From NCBI GenBank assembly GCA_023424475.1, contig JAFADX010000115.1, positions 1 to 24,877 on the forward strand: a stretch of DNA of 24,877 nucleotides, given 5' to 3'. The number at the start of each line of letters is the position of its first letter. The stretch's first letter is position 1. Below the pieces are notes generated by a model. The model was not told where the DNA came from, did not search any database, and was given only the letters and a program-made list of their open reading frames with translations. The translations under genes were made by a program, and so were the position numbers. This DNA is from Pseudomonadota bacterium. GTDB lineage: Bacteria > Pseudomonadota > Alphaproteobacteria > Acetobacterales > Acetobacteraceae. Below are positions 6,653 to 14,989 of this stretch, piece after piece.

Positions 6653-7933
6653 ATGCCAGATACCGCGGCCCGCGACCGGATCTTCGCCGCCATCGACGCC
6701 AATTTCGACCGCCAGGTCGCCTTCCTGCAGGAGCTCGTCCGCTTTCCCTCCCTGCGCGGCCGCGAAGCGCCGCTGCAGGACTGGTTCGCCCGCCAGATGG
6801 CGCAGCGCGGCTATGCGGTGGACCGTTTCTCCATCGCCGACGTGCCCGACCACCCGAAGATGGCACCGATGGTCGAGGTCGATCCCGCCGGCAGCATGCA
6901 GGTCGTCGCGGCGCACCGCCCGGCCAACCCGACCGGCCGCTCGCTGATCCTGCAGGGCCACATCGACGTGGTGCCGGAAGGCCCGCACGAGATGTGGACC
7001 TACCCGCCCTATTCGGCGACCATCCGCGACGGCTGGATGTACGGGCGCGGCGCGCATGACATGAAGTCGGGCGTCGCCTGCATGGTCTTCGCGATGGACG
7101 CCATCCGCGACGCGGGCTTCGAACCCGCCGCCGACGTCTATATCGAGACGGTGACGGAGGAGGAGAGCACCGGCAACGGCGCGCTCGCCGCGTTGCTGCG
7201 CGGCTACCGCGCGGAGGCCGCGCTGGTGCCGGAACCGACCGGCCACACCATCACCCGCACCCAGACCGGCACCATCTGGTTCCGCCTGAGGGTGCGCGGC
7301 GTGCCCGTGCATGTCGCCGTTGCGCAGGACGGCACCAACGCCATCATGTCGGCATATGCGCTGATCAACGCGCTCTATGCGCACACCAAGGTGCTGAACG
7401 AGGAAGCCAAGGCCAGCCCCTGGTACAAGGACATCAGGGACCCCATCAAGTTCAACCCCGGCATCATCCGCGGCGGCGACTGGGCGAGCAGCACGCCGGC
7501 CTGGTGCGAGGTGGACTGCCGCATCGGCCTCGTTCCCGGCATGACGCCGGAGGAAGCCATGGCGCGGATCGAGGCCTGCGTGAAGACGGCGGCCAAGACC
7601 GACGCCTTCATGGCCAACAACCCGCCGGAAATCATCTGGACCGGCTTCCAGACCGATCCCTACGTGCTCGAGCCCGGCACCGAGGCGGAGAAGGTGCTTG
7701 CCGCGGCCCATGCCAGCGTCCACGGCGGCGAACTGCCCGAGCGCCGGACCACGGCGGTGAACGACACGCGATACTATGGGCTCTACTTCGGCATCCCGGG
7801 CCTCTGCTACGGCCCGAAGGGAGAGGTGGCGCACGGCTTCGACGAGCGCACCTCGATCGAGGACCTCAGGACCTGCACGCGGACCATCGCGACCTACATC
7901 GCCGATTGGTGCGGGCTGCGCGCCAAGGGATGA
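6653..7933 (+). CDS. M20-family amidohydrolase (ArgE/DapE-type deacylase)
   Basis: 426 residues, related to but clearly distinct from the M20 protein at 301-1557. It keeps the complete two-metal site: QGHIDVVP (H103, D105), GAHDMKSG (D136), TEEES (E169 base, E170 ligand), EPT (E194) and the C-terminal histidine in VAHGFDER. The lid and dimerisation domain occupies roughly 200-310. Predicted cytoplasmic hydrolase of N-acyl amino acids or N-carbamoyl compounds; substrate unknown. The ATG at 6653 follows a purine-rich GAAGGACAGAGAGAGAG stretch. It heads a plus-strand group with a GMC oxidoreductase and a periplasmic binding protein, suggesting uptake and breakdown of an amide or amino-acid derivative (inference). 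Confidence 0.92.
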   Translation: MPDTAARDRIFAAIDANFDRQVAFLQELVRFPSLRGREAPLQDWFARQMAQRGYAVDRFSIADVPDHPKMAPMVEVDPAGSMQVVAAHRPANPTGRSLILQGHIDVVPEGPHEMWTYPPYSATIRDGWMYGRGAHDMKSGVACMVFAMDAIRDAGFEPAADVYIETVTEEESTGNGALAALLRGYRAEAALVPEPTGHTITRTQTGTIWFRLRVRGVPVHVAVAQDGTNAIMSAYALINALYAHTKVLNEEAKASPWYKDIRDPIKFNPGIIRGGDWASSTPAWCEVDCRIGLVPGMTPEEAMARIEACVKTAAKTDAFMANNPPEIIWTGFQTDPYVLEPGTEAEKVLAAAHASVHGGELPERRTTAVNDTRYYGLYFGIPGLCYGPKGEVAHGFDERTSIEDLRTCTRTIATYIADWCGLRAKG

Positions 7934-7934
7934 C

Positions 7935-7955
7935 CGAGGGGGCCTTGCCCCCTCG
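7935..7955 (+). terminator. Hairpin directly after the M20 stop
   Basis: CGAGGGGG (7935-7942), loop CCTTG, CCCCCTCG (7948-7955): an 8-bp perfect stem starting one base behind the stop codon. No U-run follows, so it may act in transcript stability or Rho-assisted termination rather than as a full intrinsic terminator. Confidence 0.5.
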
Positions 7956-7965
7956 CACTCCCCGA

Positions 7966-8059
7966 CCAAAGGCCGAAAGGCCTTTGGAAACCGGGTTCCG
8001 AGGGCCTTTCAGCCCTCGGCGGGGAGAGCCCGGGAGGGGCGGCGCCCCCCTCGGAACCC
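7966..8059. repeat. Composite nested hairpin element
   Basis: Three pairings occupy this intergenic stretch: CCAAAGGCC/GGCCTTTGG (7966-7974/7979-7987) closed by a GAAA tetraloop; CCGAGGGC/GCCCTCGG (7998-8005/8012-8019); and a long-range 12-bp match between 7993-8004 and 8048-8059 that competes with the second hairpin. The layout resembles a mobile intergenic palindromic repeat. It ends about 50 bp before the GMC gene's ribosome-binding site. Confidence 0.55.
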
Positions 8060-8123
8060 TCTTCCGCACCCGCCCCGACGGTGTTCTCCTGCCCGTACAA
8101 CGCGACCTGCGGGGGAGACGGAT

Positions 8124-9830
8124 TTGTACGACTACATCATCGTCGGCGGCGGTTCCGCCGGCTCGGTCCTGGCGCATCGCCTCTCGACGCCCGGCGCCAA
8201 CAGGGTGCTGCTCTGCGAGGCCGGGCCGGATACCCCGCCGGGTCAGGTGCCGGCCACCATCCTCGATACCTATCCCGGCCAGGCCTATTTCGACCCTCGC
8301 TTCCACTGGACCGAGCTGAAGGTCCGCACCCAGGTCGTCTCCCACAACAACCCCGATGCCGACCGCCCGCCGCTGCGCAAGTACGAACAGGCGCGCGTGC
8401 TCGGCGGCGGGTCTTCCATCAACGGCCAGATGGCCAATCGCGGCGCGCCGCACGACTACGACGAGTGGGAACGGCGCGGCGCCGCCGGCTGGAACTGGAA
8501 GGCGGTGCTGCCCTACTTCAGGAAGGTCGAGCGCGACCTCGACTTCGACAACGAATGGCACGGCAGGGATGGCCGCATCCCGGTCCGCCGCATCCCCGAA
8601 TCCGAATGGCCGCTGCATTCCAGGGCGACGGCCGAAGCCTTCCGCCAGGCCGGATTCAAGAAGCTCGACGACCAGAACGGCGCCTTCGAGGACGGCTACT
8701 TCCCGCTCACGGTCAACGTGACGGAAACGCGCGTCTCGGCCGCCATCGGCTACCTCGATGCCGAGACGCGCAAGCGCCCGAACCTCACGCTCTCCACCGA
8801 GACCCAGGTGATGGGCCTGATCTTCGACGGCACGCGCTGCGCCGGCATCCGCGCGCTGGTGAAGGGGCAGGAGCAGGAGTTCCGCGGGCGGGAGGTGATC
8901 CTCTGCACCGGGGCCATCCATTCCCCCGCGCATCTGATGCGCGCGGGCATCGGGCCGGCGGCGCACCTGAAGGAGCATGGCATCGAGGTGCGCGCCGACC
9001 TGCCCGGCGTGGGGCAGGGGCTGATGGACCACCCGGCCATCTCGCTGTCCTGCTTCGTGAAGCCGGAGGCGAGGCTCAACCGCACGAAGCTGCGCCGGCA
9101 CATGCTGGTCGGGCTGCGCTTCTCCTCGGGCATCGAGGGTGCTCCCGCCGGCGACATGTTCATGTCCGTCGCCTCCAAGTCCGCCTGGCATGCGGTGGGC
9201 GAGCAGGTCGGCTCGATGCTGACCTGGGTGAACAAGACCTATTCGCAGCGCGGGCAGGTGAGGCTCGTCTCGACCGACTGGCGGGCGCATCCGGATGTCG
9301 AGTTCAACCTGCTGTCGGACCGTCGCGACCTCGAACGCCTGATGATCGGCTTCCGCCTGGCGGCGGCGCTGAACCTCAGCCCGCCGCTCGCCGCGGTGAC
9401 GACCGATCCCTTCCCGGCGGCCTATTCGGACCGGGTGCGGCGGATCGGCGTGGTGAACACGAAGAACCGCATCCTGACCTCGATCATCTCGACGTTCCTG
9501 GACGGTCCGGCGGCGCTGCGCAGCGCCTTCATCGACCGTTTCGTGATCGAGGGCTTCCGCTTCCGGGAGGTGATGGAGGACGAGGAGGCGCTGGAGGCCT
9601 TCATCCGCAAGGCGACGATCGGCGTCTGGCACGCCTCCTGTTCCTGCCGGATGGGGGCCGAAACCGATCCCATGGCGGTGGTGGACGCAGCCGGGCGCGT
9701 GCGCGGCGTCCCGGGCCTGCGCGTCGTCGATGCCTCGGTCTTCCCTGTTGTTCCGTCGGCGAACACGAATTTCCCGACCTTGATGACCGCCGAGAAGATG
9801 TCCGACGCGATCCTTGCGGGGGCGGCCTGA
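8124..9830 (+). CDS. GMC-family FAD-dependent oxidoreductase (choline dehydrogenase-like)
   Basis: 568 residues, full length for the GMC family. The FAD-binding motif YDYIIVGGGSAGSVLAHRL is at the very N-terminus (2-20) and the adenine-contacting E32 lies in LLCEAG. GMC signature 1 is around 91-107 (RVLGGGSSINGQMANRG) and signature 2 is TGAIHSPAHLMRAGIGP. The catalytic histidine is in VWHASCSCRMG, and the second C-terminal site is SANTNFPTLM, with Asn where GMC enzymes have His or Asn. Oxidises a primary alcohol or polyol, substrate unknown; no transit or Tat signal. The start is TTG at 8124, because the FAD strand begins immediately and GGGGGAGA precedes it. The usual GTCRMG is SCSCRMG here. 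Confidence 0.92.
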   Translation: MYDYIIVGGGSAGSVLAHRLSTPGANRVLLCEAGPDTPPGQVPATILDTYPGQAYFDPRFHWTELKVRTQVVSHNNPDADRPPLRKYEQARVLGGGSSINGQMANRGAPHDYDEWERRGAAGWNWKAVLPYFRKVERDLDFDNEWHGRDGRIPVRRIPESEWPLHSRATAEAFRQAGFKKLDDQNGAFEDGYFPLTVNVTETRVSAAIGYLDAETRKRPNLTLSTETQVMGLIFDGTRCAGIRALVKGQEQEFRGREVILCTGAIHSPAHLMRAGIGPAAHLKEHGIEVRADLPGVGQGLMDHPAISLSCFVKPEARLNRTKLRRHMLVGLRFSSGIEGAPAGDMFMSVASKSAWHAVGEQVGSMLTWVNKTYSQRGQVRLVSTDWRAHPDVEFNLLSDRRDLERLMIGFRLAAALNLSPPLAAVTTDPFPAAYSDRVRRIGVVNTKNRILTSIISTFLDGPAALRSAFIDRFVIEGFRFREVMEDEEALEAFIRKATIGVWHASCSCRMGAETDPMAVVDAAGRVRGVPGLRVVDASVFPVVPSANTNFPTLMTAEKMSDAILAGAA

Positions 9831-9947
9831 GGCCGGTTGCCGCGCCGCACAGAGAAGCTCTTGGCGGGGCGGCTCGGTGACGGGCATGCTCCCCGGGTCG
9901 CCGGCCGCGACAGGGACGGCCGGCAATGCACGATGGGAGACGTGAGA

Positions 9948-10988
9948 ATGCTGAAACTCGGCACCCGGATCGCGGGTGTGGCGGCCGCCGCGCTGATCGC
10001 GTGGTCCGGCCAGTCCATGGCCCAGGCGCCGTCGCCGCCGGCCGACACGCTCGCGGCCATCCGCGCGCGCGGCCAACTGATCTGCGGCGTTTCGGTGAAT
10101 GCGCCGGGCTTCGCCCTGCCCGACAGCCGGGGCGAGTTCCGCGGCCTCGACGTCGATACCTGCCGCGCGGTCGCCGCCGCGATCCTGGGCGACGCGACCA
10201 AGGTCCGCTTCGTGCCGAACACCACGGTGCAGCGTTTCCCGATGCTGCAATCGGGCGAGCTCGACATCCTGGTGCGCAACACCACCTGGACCCTCGGCCG
10301 CGAGGCGTCGCTCGGGCTCGAGTTCACCGGCGTCAACTTCTACGACGGCCAGGGCTTCATGGTGCGCCGCTCCTCCGGCGTGACCTCCGCTCGCCAGCTC
10401 GACGGCGCGACGATCTGCGTGCAGCCCGGCACCACGACCGAGCTGAACCTGACCGACTACTTCCGCACCCACAACATGCGCTTCACCCCGGTGGTGATCG
10501 AGCAGGCGGAGGAAGTGCGGGCGGCCTTCGTCGCCGGCCGCTGCGACGCCTATACCAACGACGCGTCCTCGCTCGCCTCCTTCCGCGCGACGCGCACGAC
10601 GGATGCGAACGATTTCGTGCTGCTGCCCGAGATCATCTCCAAGGAGCCGCTCGGCCCCGCGGTGCGCAAGGGTGACCAGCGCTTCTTCGACATCGTCCGC
10701 TGGTCGCTCTACGCGCAGATCGCGGCCGAGGAGCTGGGCGTGACCAGCGCCAATGTCGAGGAGATGGCCCGCACCTCCACCAACCCGGACGTGCAGCGCC
10801 TGCTCGGCCGCACCGGCGATCTCGGCAAGGCGCTCGGCATCGACAACGACTGGGCCGTGCGCATCATCCGCCAGGTCGGCAACTACGGCGAGATGTACGA
10901 GCGGAACATCACGCCGATCGGCATCCCGCGCGGGCTGAACCGCCTGTGGACGCAGGGCGGCCTGCAATACGCGCCGCCGATCCGCTGA
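9948..10988 (+). CDS. ABC-transporter periplasmic amino-acid-binding protein (AapJ/GltI-like)
   Basis: 346 residues. A Sec signal peptide (MLKLGTRIAGVAAAALIAW, cleavage after MAQA, about residue 25) is followed by an SBP_bac_3 domain. The domain begins with LAAIRARGQLICGVSVNAPGF and contains GLDVDTCRAVAAAILGD, the ligand-site NTTWTLGRE, ICVQPGTTTELNLTDYF and CDAYTNDASSLAS, then the long C-terminal extension of the AapJ branch. It binds a polar or general L-amino acid in the periplasm. The ATG at 9948 has GGGAGA 7 bases upstream; an in-frame ATG at 9933 lacks such a site. No permease or ATPase gene follows, because a strong terminator lies 21 bp downstream, so it must work with a transporter encoded elsewhere. 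Confidence 0.92.
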   Translation: MLKLGTRIAGVAAAALIAWSGQSMAQAPSPPADTLAAIRARGQLICGVSVNAPGFALPDSRGEFRGLDVDTCRAVAAAILGDATKVRFVPNTTVQRFPMLQSGELDILVRNTTWTLGREASLGLEFTGVNFYDGQGFMVRRSSGVTSARQLDGATICVQPGTTTELNLTDYFRTHNMRFTPVVIEQAEEVRAAFVAGRCDAYTNDASSLASFRATRTTDANDFVLLPEIISKEPLGPAVRKGDQRFFDIVRWSLYAQIAAEELGVTSANVEEMARTSTNPDVQRLLGRTGDLGKALGIDNDWAVRIIRQVGNYGEMYERNITPIGIPRGLNRLWTQGGLQYAPPIR

Positions 10989-11009
10989 GACCCCGGCGGA
11001 GGTGACGGG

Positions 11010-11034
11010 AAGGGGGCGGAAACGCCCCCTTCTT
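11010..11034 (+). terminator. Intrinsic terminator after the binding-protein gene
   Basis: AAGGGGGCG (11010-11018), GAAA tetraloop, CGCCCCCTT (11023-11031), followed by a short pyrimidine tail CTTC. A 9-bp perfect stem, 21 bp after the stop at 10988. Confidence 0.8.
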
Positions 11035-11082
11035 CGTGTCCAGGGCCGGTGCCGGCGCGAAGCGTCGCCGTTCCCCGGCCCC

Positions 11083-11445
11083 TCAGCCCGGCGGCGGCGC
11101 GACCGGCAGCGCCGCCCGGTAGGGCTCGATGCGGTAGGTGTCCTGCCGGAGGATGGCGATGCGGCCGGTCGCGCCGTAGCGGGTCGAACCATCCGGGGCG
11201 CGTCCGACCACGTAGCGCCAGGCGCCGATCTGCCCATCCGCGGCGAGCTTGCGGGCGATGCGCTCGGCTTCCGGCCCGGTGCCGAGGGCCCCGAGTTCCG
11301 CCGGTGTCAGGCCGATGATGATCTCGTCGCGCGGGGACACCACCCGGAACAGCAGGACGGCCGGCGCCTGGGCCGCGGCCGGCAGGGCGAGGGCGAGCGA
11401 GGGCAGGCCCGTCAGGACGAGGCGGCGGGGCAGCAGGGGCGGCAT
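11083..11445 (-). CDS. Small secreted protein of unknown function
   Basis: 120 residues. An N-terminal signal peptide (MPPLLPRRLVLTGLPSLALA, cleavage likely after AAAQA at residue 27) is followed by a compact 90-residue mature part rich in beta-forming stretches (VLLFRVV, DEIIIGLTPAEL, WRYVVGR, GRIAILRQDTYRIEPYRA). I recognise no family. The twin arginine at 7-8 is followed by a hydrophobic segment, but the Tat consensus is incomplete, so Sec is more likely. The start at 11445 is preferred over 11454 because GGAG then lies 9 bases upstream rather than adjacent. It stands alone downstream of rpoH and is separated from it by a terminator. Confidence 0.65.
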   Translation of the reverse strand: MPPLLPRRLVLTGLPSLALALPAAAQAPAVLLFRVVSPRDEIIIGLTPAELGALGTGPEAERIARKLAADGQIGAWRYVVGRAPDGSTRYGATGRIAILRQDTYRIEPYRAALPVAPPPG

Positions 11446-11561
11446 GGGTGGCATCTCCGATCGGGCGGCCGCGCCGCAGGGCGGCGTCGGGATTGGTCCG
11501 GCCGGCGCAGTCTGGCGCAGGCGCCCCCTGGCGCGCGAGAGATCATCGTCACGATACGACA

Positions 11562-11593
11562 ACGAAGAAGGGCGGCAGGTTGCCCTGCCGCCC
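11562..11593 (-). terminator. Intrinsic terminator of rpoH
   Basis: A 10-bp perfect stem (11570-11579 with 11584-11593) closed on the minus strand by a GCAA tetraloop and followed by TTCTTCGTT. It starts 29 bp behind the rpoH stop codon. Confidence 0.85.
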
Positions 11594-11622
11594 CCCACGA
11601 TCGCCTGTTGCGCCGTGCCCGG

Positions 11623-12507
11623 TCAGCCGACCGTCAGACGCCGTTCCGCGACCTGCTGCTTCATCGACTTCTGCAGCTTCTCGAAGGCGCGGACCTCGAT
11701 CTGGCGGACGCGCTCGCGGCTGATGTTGTATTGCTGCGAGAGCTCCTCGAGCGTGGTCGGCTCCTCCTTGAGCCGGCGCTCGATCAGGATGTGGCGCTCG
11801 CGGTCGTTCAGGGTCTTGAGCGCGCCGTTGAGCAGGTCGCGGCGGTTGGACATGTCCTCCCGCTCGGCGAGCTCCTCCTCCTGGCTCTCGCCGTCATCGA
11901 CGAGCCAGTCCTGCCACTCGCCTTCGCTGTCCGCCCGGACGGGGGCGTTCAGGCTGTGGTCGGGGCTGGCGAGCCGGCGGTTCATGCTCACCACGTCCTG
12001 CTCGGGGACCTGCAGCGCATGGGCGATCTTCGCCACCTGCTCGTCCCTGAGGTCGCCTTCCTCGAGCGCGGACATCTGCGCCTTCAGCCGGCGCAGGTTG
12101 AAGAACAGCTTCTTCTGCGCGGCCGTGGTGCCCATCTTCACGAGCGACCACGAGTGCAGGATGTATTCCTGGATGGCGGCGCGGATCCACCACATCGCAT
12201 AGGTGGCCAGACGGAAGCCGCGCTCCGGGTCAAAGCGCTTCACCGCCTGCATCATGCCGACATTGCCTTCGGAGATGAGTTCCCCGACCGGCAGGCCGTA
12301 GCCGCGATAGCCCATCGCGATCTTGGCCACCAGGCGAAGATGCGACGTGACGAGCTTGTGTGCGGCCCGTTCGTCACCATCTTCCTTCCACCGGCGGGCA
12401 AGATTCAGTTCCTCCTCCGGCGAGAGCATCGGGAACTTGCGGATCTCCTGCAGGTAGCGGGAGAGGTTTCCCTCGGTCGCCATCGGGATGGGCATGCTGG
12501 AAGCCAT
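11623..12507 (-). CDS. rpoH: RNA polymerase sigma-32 factor RpoH
   Basis: 294 residues, the normal length of alphaproteobacterial RpoH, the heat-shock sigma factor that directs RNA polymerase to chaperone and protease promoters. Region 1.2 is near 14-45 (NLSRYLQEIRKFPMLSPEEE). Region 2 is 50-120, including ISEGNVGMMQAVKRFDPERG and ATYAMWWIRAAIQEYI. The RpoH box QKKLFFNLR (131-139), which separates this factor from RpoD and RpoS, is intact. Region 4 lies near 235-285, with the helix-turn-helix TLEELSQQYNISRERVRQIE. The start at 12507 follows AGGAGG with 10-base spacing. It sits downstream of the rluD-like gene, an order conserved in several alphaproteobacteria, but a terminator and a 227-bp gap suggest its own promoter. 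RpoH1 and RpoH2 types cannot be separated here. Confidence 0.96.
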   Translation of the reverse strand: MASSMPIPMATEGNLSRYLQEIRKFPMLSPEEELNLARRWKEDGDERAAHKLVTSHLRLVAKIAMGYRGYGLPVGELISEGNVGMMQAVKRFDPERGFRLATYAMWWIRAAIQEYILHSWSLVKMGTTAAQKKLFFNLRRLKAQMSALEEGDLRDEQVAKIAHALQVPEQDVVSMNRRLASPDHSLNAPVRADSEGEWQDWLVDDGESQEEELAEREDMSNRRDLLNGALKTLNDRERHILIERRLKEEPTTLEELSQQYNISRERVRQIEVRAFEKLQKSMKQQVAERRLTVG

Positions 12508-12681
12508 GGGTCATCTGCCTCCTGGGCCGGGCGGCCCCCCGTGACGGCGGGGCGCGCGAGCGGCCATAGTATCCGTAACGTCGCCTCCCTCAGGGCCCTA
12601 AAGCCCGGGCCGCCTGCCCCGGTCACGACGGGGCCGACCGGACGGGGCGCTCGATGGCACCCTTCGGAATCCGACAACGCT

Positions 12682-12710
12682 TTTCTACCCCCTCGGGTTT
12701 CGCAGCGCAA
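12682..12710 (-). promoter_or_regulatory. rpoH: Candidate rpoH promoter
   Basis: On the minus strand TTGCGC (12705-12710) and TAGAAA (12682-12687) are spaced by exactly 17 bp, just after the upstream gene's terminator. This would leave a leader of about 165 bases before the rpoH start. The hexamers match the housekeeping consensus only partly; a second A/T-rich element around 12566-12571 (TACTAT) is an alternative. Confidence 0.3.
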
Positions 12711-12711
12711 G

Positions 12712-12733
12712 AAAAACCGACTGCAATAGTCGG
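12712..12733 (-). terminator. Intrinsic terminator of the rluD-like gene
   Basis: On the minus strand CCGACT, loop ATTGC, AGTCGG (12728-12733 and 12717-12722 of the plus strand) is followed by TTTTT (12712-12716). It starts one base past the stop codon at 12735. The stem is only 6 bp, but the U-run is the clearest in the window. Confidence 0.75.
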
Positions 12734-12734
12734 G

Positions 12735-13725
<991 letters not shown>

Positions 13726-13739
<14 letters not shown>

Positions 13740-14004
13740 GGCACTGGTGATCGGGATGGGGGTGCTGATCGTGGTCGGCACCGTGGCGCTGGCGGTGCTG
13801 CTCGTCCAGCGGCTTGGCGGCGCGGCGCCGGCGGCCGGGGTGGCGCAGCACGTGCTTGGCGAACCGGAAGGCAGCCGGATCGGCGGCATCGCGGCGACCG
13901 ACCGCGCGCTGGCGATCTGGGTGGTGCGGCCGGACGGGGAAAGGGTCGTGCTGGTGGACCCGGCGAGCGGGCGGCGCACGGGCGAGATCCGCCTGCGTGA
14001 CTGA
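13726..14004 (+). CDS. Small inner-membrane protein, DUF6476-like
   Basis: 92 residues with one N-terminal transmembrane helix (about 6-28, KALVIGMGVLIVVGTVALAV) and a small periplasmic or cytoplasmic domain containing GSRIGGIAATDRALAIWVV and DGERVVLVDPASGRRTGEIRL. This matches the small alphaproteobacterial family often found divergent from rluD (DUF6476 by memory, not checked). Function unknown. The GTG at 13726 is chosen because GAGGGGG ends 5 bases upstream and the helix begins at once. Its first bases overlap the beginning of the divergent pseudouridine-synthase gene, so the two promoters must lie inside each other's coding sequence. Confidence 0.75.
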
Positions 14005-14190
14005 GGCGCCCCATGGCGCACTGCGAGCCCTCCCTCTTTCCGCGAAGCCCCGCGCCGCCCGAGGCCGGCCCTTCGCCCGGCGGTGGCCATGCGTATGGGC
14101 CTGGGCGGATCCTGCGATGCTGCCCCGAGGCGTGTCGGGGTGGCCCACGGGCTTCGGCCCACCGATCTTTGTCGGGGCGCAGAAGGGTGC

Positions 14191-14219
14191 TTGATCAACC
14201 GGCCGAGCGAGGCTAGAAG
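14191..14219 (+). promoter_or_regulatory. Promoter of tRNA-Glu
   Basis: TTGATC (14191-14196) and TAGAAG (14214-14219) are separated by exactly 17 bp and end 16 bp before the mature 5' end of the tRNA. Each hexamer matches 4 of 6 consensus bases. Confidence 0.6.
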
Positions 14220-14235
14220 CGCGCCCCTGGCCAGG

Positions 14236-14311
14236 GTCCCATTCGTCTAGAGGCCTAGGACACCGCCCTCTCACGGCGGCAACAGGGGTTCGAATCCCCT
14301 ATGGGACGCCA
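14236..14311 (+). tRNA. tRNA-Glu, anticodon CTC
   Basis: The 76-nt cloverleaf includes an encoded CCA. The acceptor stem is GTCCCAT (14236-14242) with ATGGGAC (14301-14307), discriminator G14308, CCA 14309-14311. The anticodon arm is CCGCC-CTCTCAC-GGCGG with anticodon CTC, reading GAG. The T arm is AGGGG-TTCGAAT-CCCCT. Its 3' end marks the border between core chromosome and the accessory island, a common integration point. Confidence 0.97.
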
Positions 14312-14682
14312 CTTCCAGTTCCTCCAACCACTCTCCCGCCTTGGATGCCGCGCCGTGAGGCGCAGGTATTCCGCAGTTTTCACGCCGCGGCTGGCGACCC
14401 CGCGGTCGGAACAAGGCCCAGAAATCCTCTCTCTCCGCGGCGTTCTCTCCGGACCTGACGACTTGGCCGATTTAGGCGCCAGGTCTGAAAGCCAGAAATC
14501 TCAATCACTTGGGGCGAGTTGCATACCGCCGCCGTTGGCGAATCGGGCGCCCCGCCTTTGGCTTCCAACCAGCAACCAATCGACACGCGGCTGCACCGTC
14601 CCCAGCCATGTTCTCACCCGGAGTCGATCGTGTCGCTCATTCCTGTCGCAGGCCGGCGGCAACATCCATCTTCCCCACGTGA
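14312..14682. other. Gene-free boundary segment behind the tRNA
   Basis: About 370 bp between the tRNA and the first island gene. Open frames exist on both strands (for example 14501-14767 and 14380-14586 on the minus strand), but none has a ribosome-binding site, recognisable domain or typical codon use. Base composition is lower in GC than to the left. It may be the decayed end of an integrated element; no second copy of the tRNA 3' end was found in the window. Confidence 0.5.
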
Positions 14683-14913
14683 CTACATCGTCGGCGTAGG
14701 ATCGGCGCCCTGCTCCTTCGCGACCGTCTGGTGGCCGATCGCTCCCGCGACGATCATGCTCGCCCACACTGTCGCGAAGGGCGCCAGTCTCGCCTGCCAG
14801 TCCGGGTCGGAGCGCTCAATTCCCAGCCACAGGAGGAGTTGCTCAAGCGACCGCTCCCCGTGGTGCGCCGCGAAGAGTCGTCCGAGTTCAACGGCGTCAT
14901 CGCATTCCGCCAT
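14683..14913 (-). CDS. Small hypothetical protein, last gene of the WYL/UDG-like unit
   Basis: 76 residues, starting MAECDDAVELGRLFAAHHGE. It is predicted to be mostly helical (ERSLEQLLLWLGIER, LAPFATVWASMIVAGAIG), with one moderately hydrophobic stretch at about 49-60 that is too polar to call a membrane segment. No family recognised. The start at 14913 is supported by GGGGAG seven bases upstream, which argues that it is real. It lies 76 bp behind the UDG-like gene in the same direction. It could be an adaptor or immunity-type partner of that protein; nothing in the sequence proves this. Confidence 0.6.
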   Translation of the reverse strand: MAECDDAVELGRLFAAHHGERSLEQLLLWLGIERSDPDWQARLAPFATVWASMIVAGAIGHQTVAKEQGADPTPTM

Positions 14914-14989
14914 TCTGATGCTCCCCTTCCGCTGTCGGGCGACATCCGTCTTACGGTTCGCCTCGGTAATCCGATGACGATCGTCGCAT

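Noticed and set aside
7866..11237. 1123-codon open frame on the minus strand opposite the M20, GMC and binding-protein genes
   Set aside because: The plus-strand genes carry clear motifs throughout; the antisense frame is Arg/His/Gly-rich low-complexity translation typical of high-GC shadow frames.
14285..14311. attL/attR direct repeat of the tRNA-Glu 3' end
   Set aside because: No second copy of the tRNA 3' sequence was seen at the island/prophage junction or elsewhere in the window; a partner could lie outside it.
14312..14682. Possible missing C-terminal half of the serine recombinase behind the tRNA
   Set aside because: Minus-strand translations in this stretch show no recombinase or zinc-ribbon motifs and are interrupted by stops.
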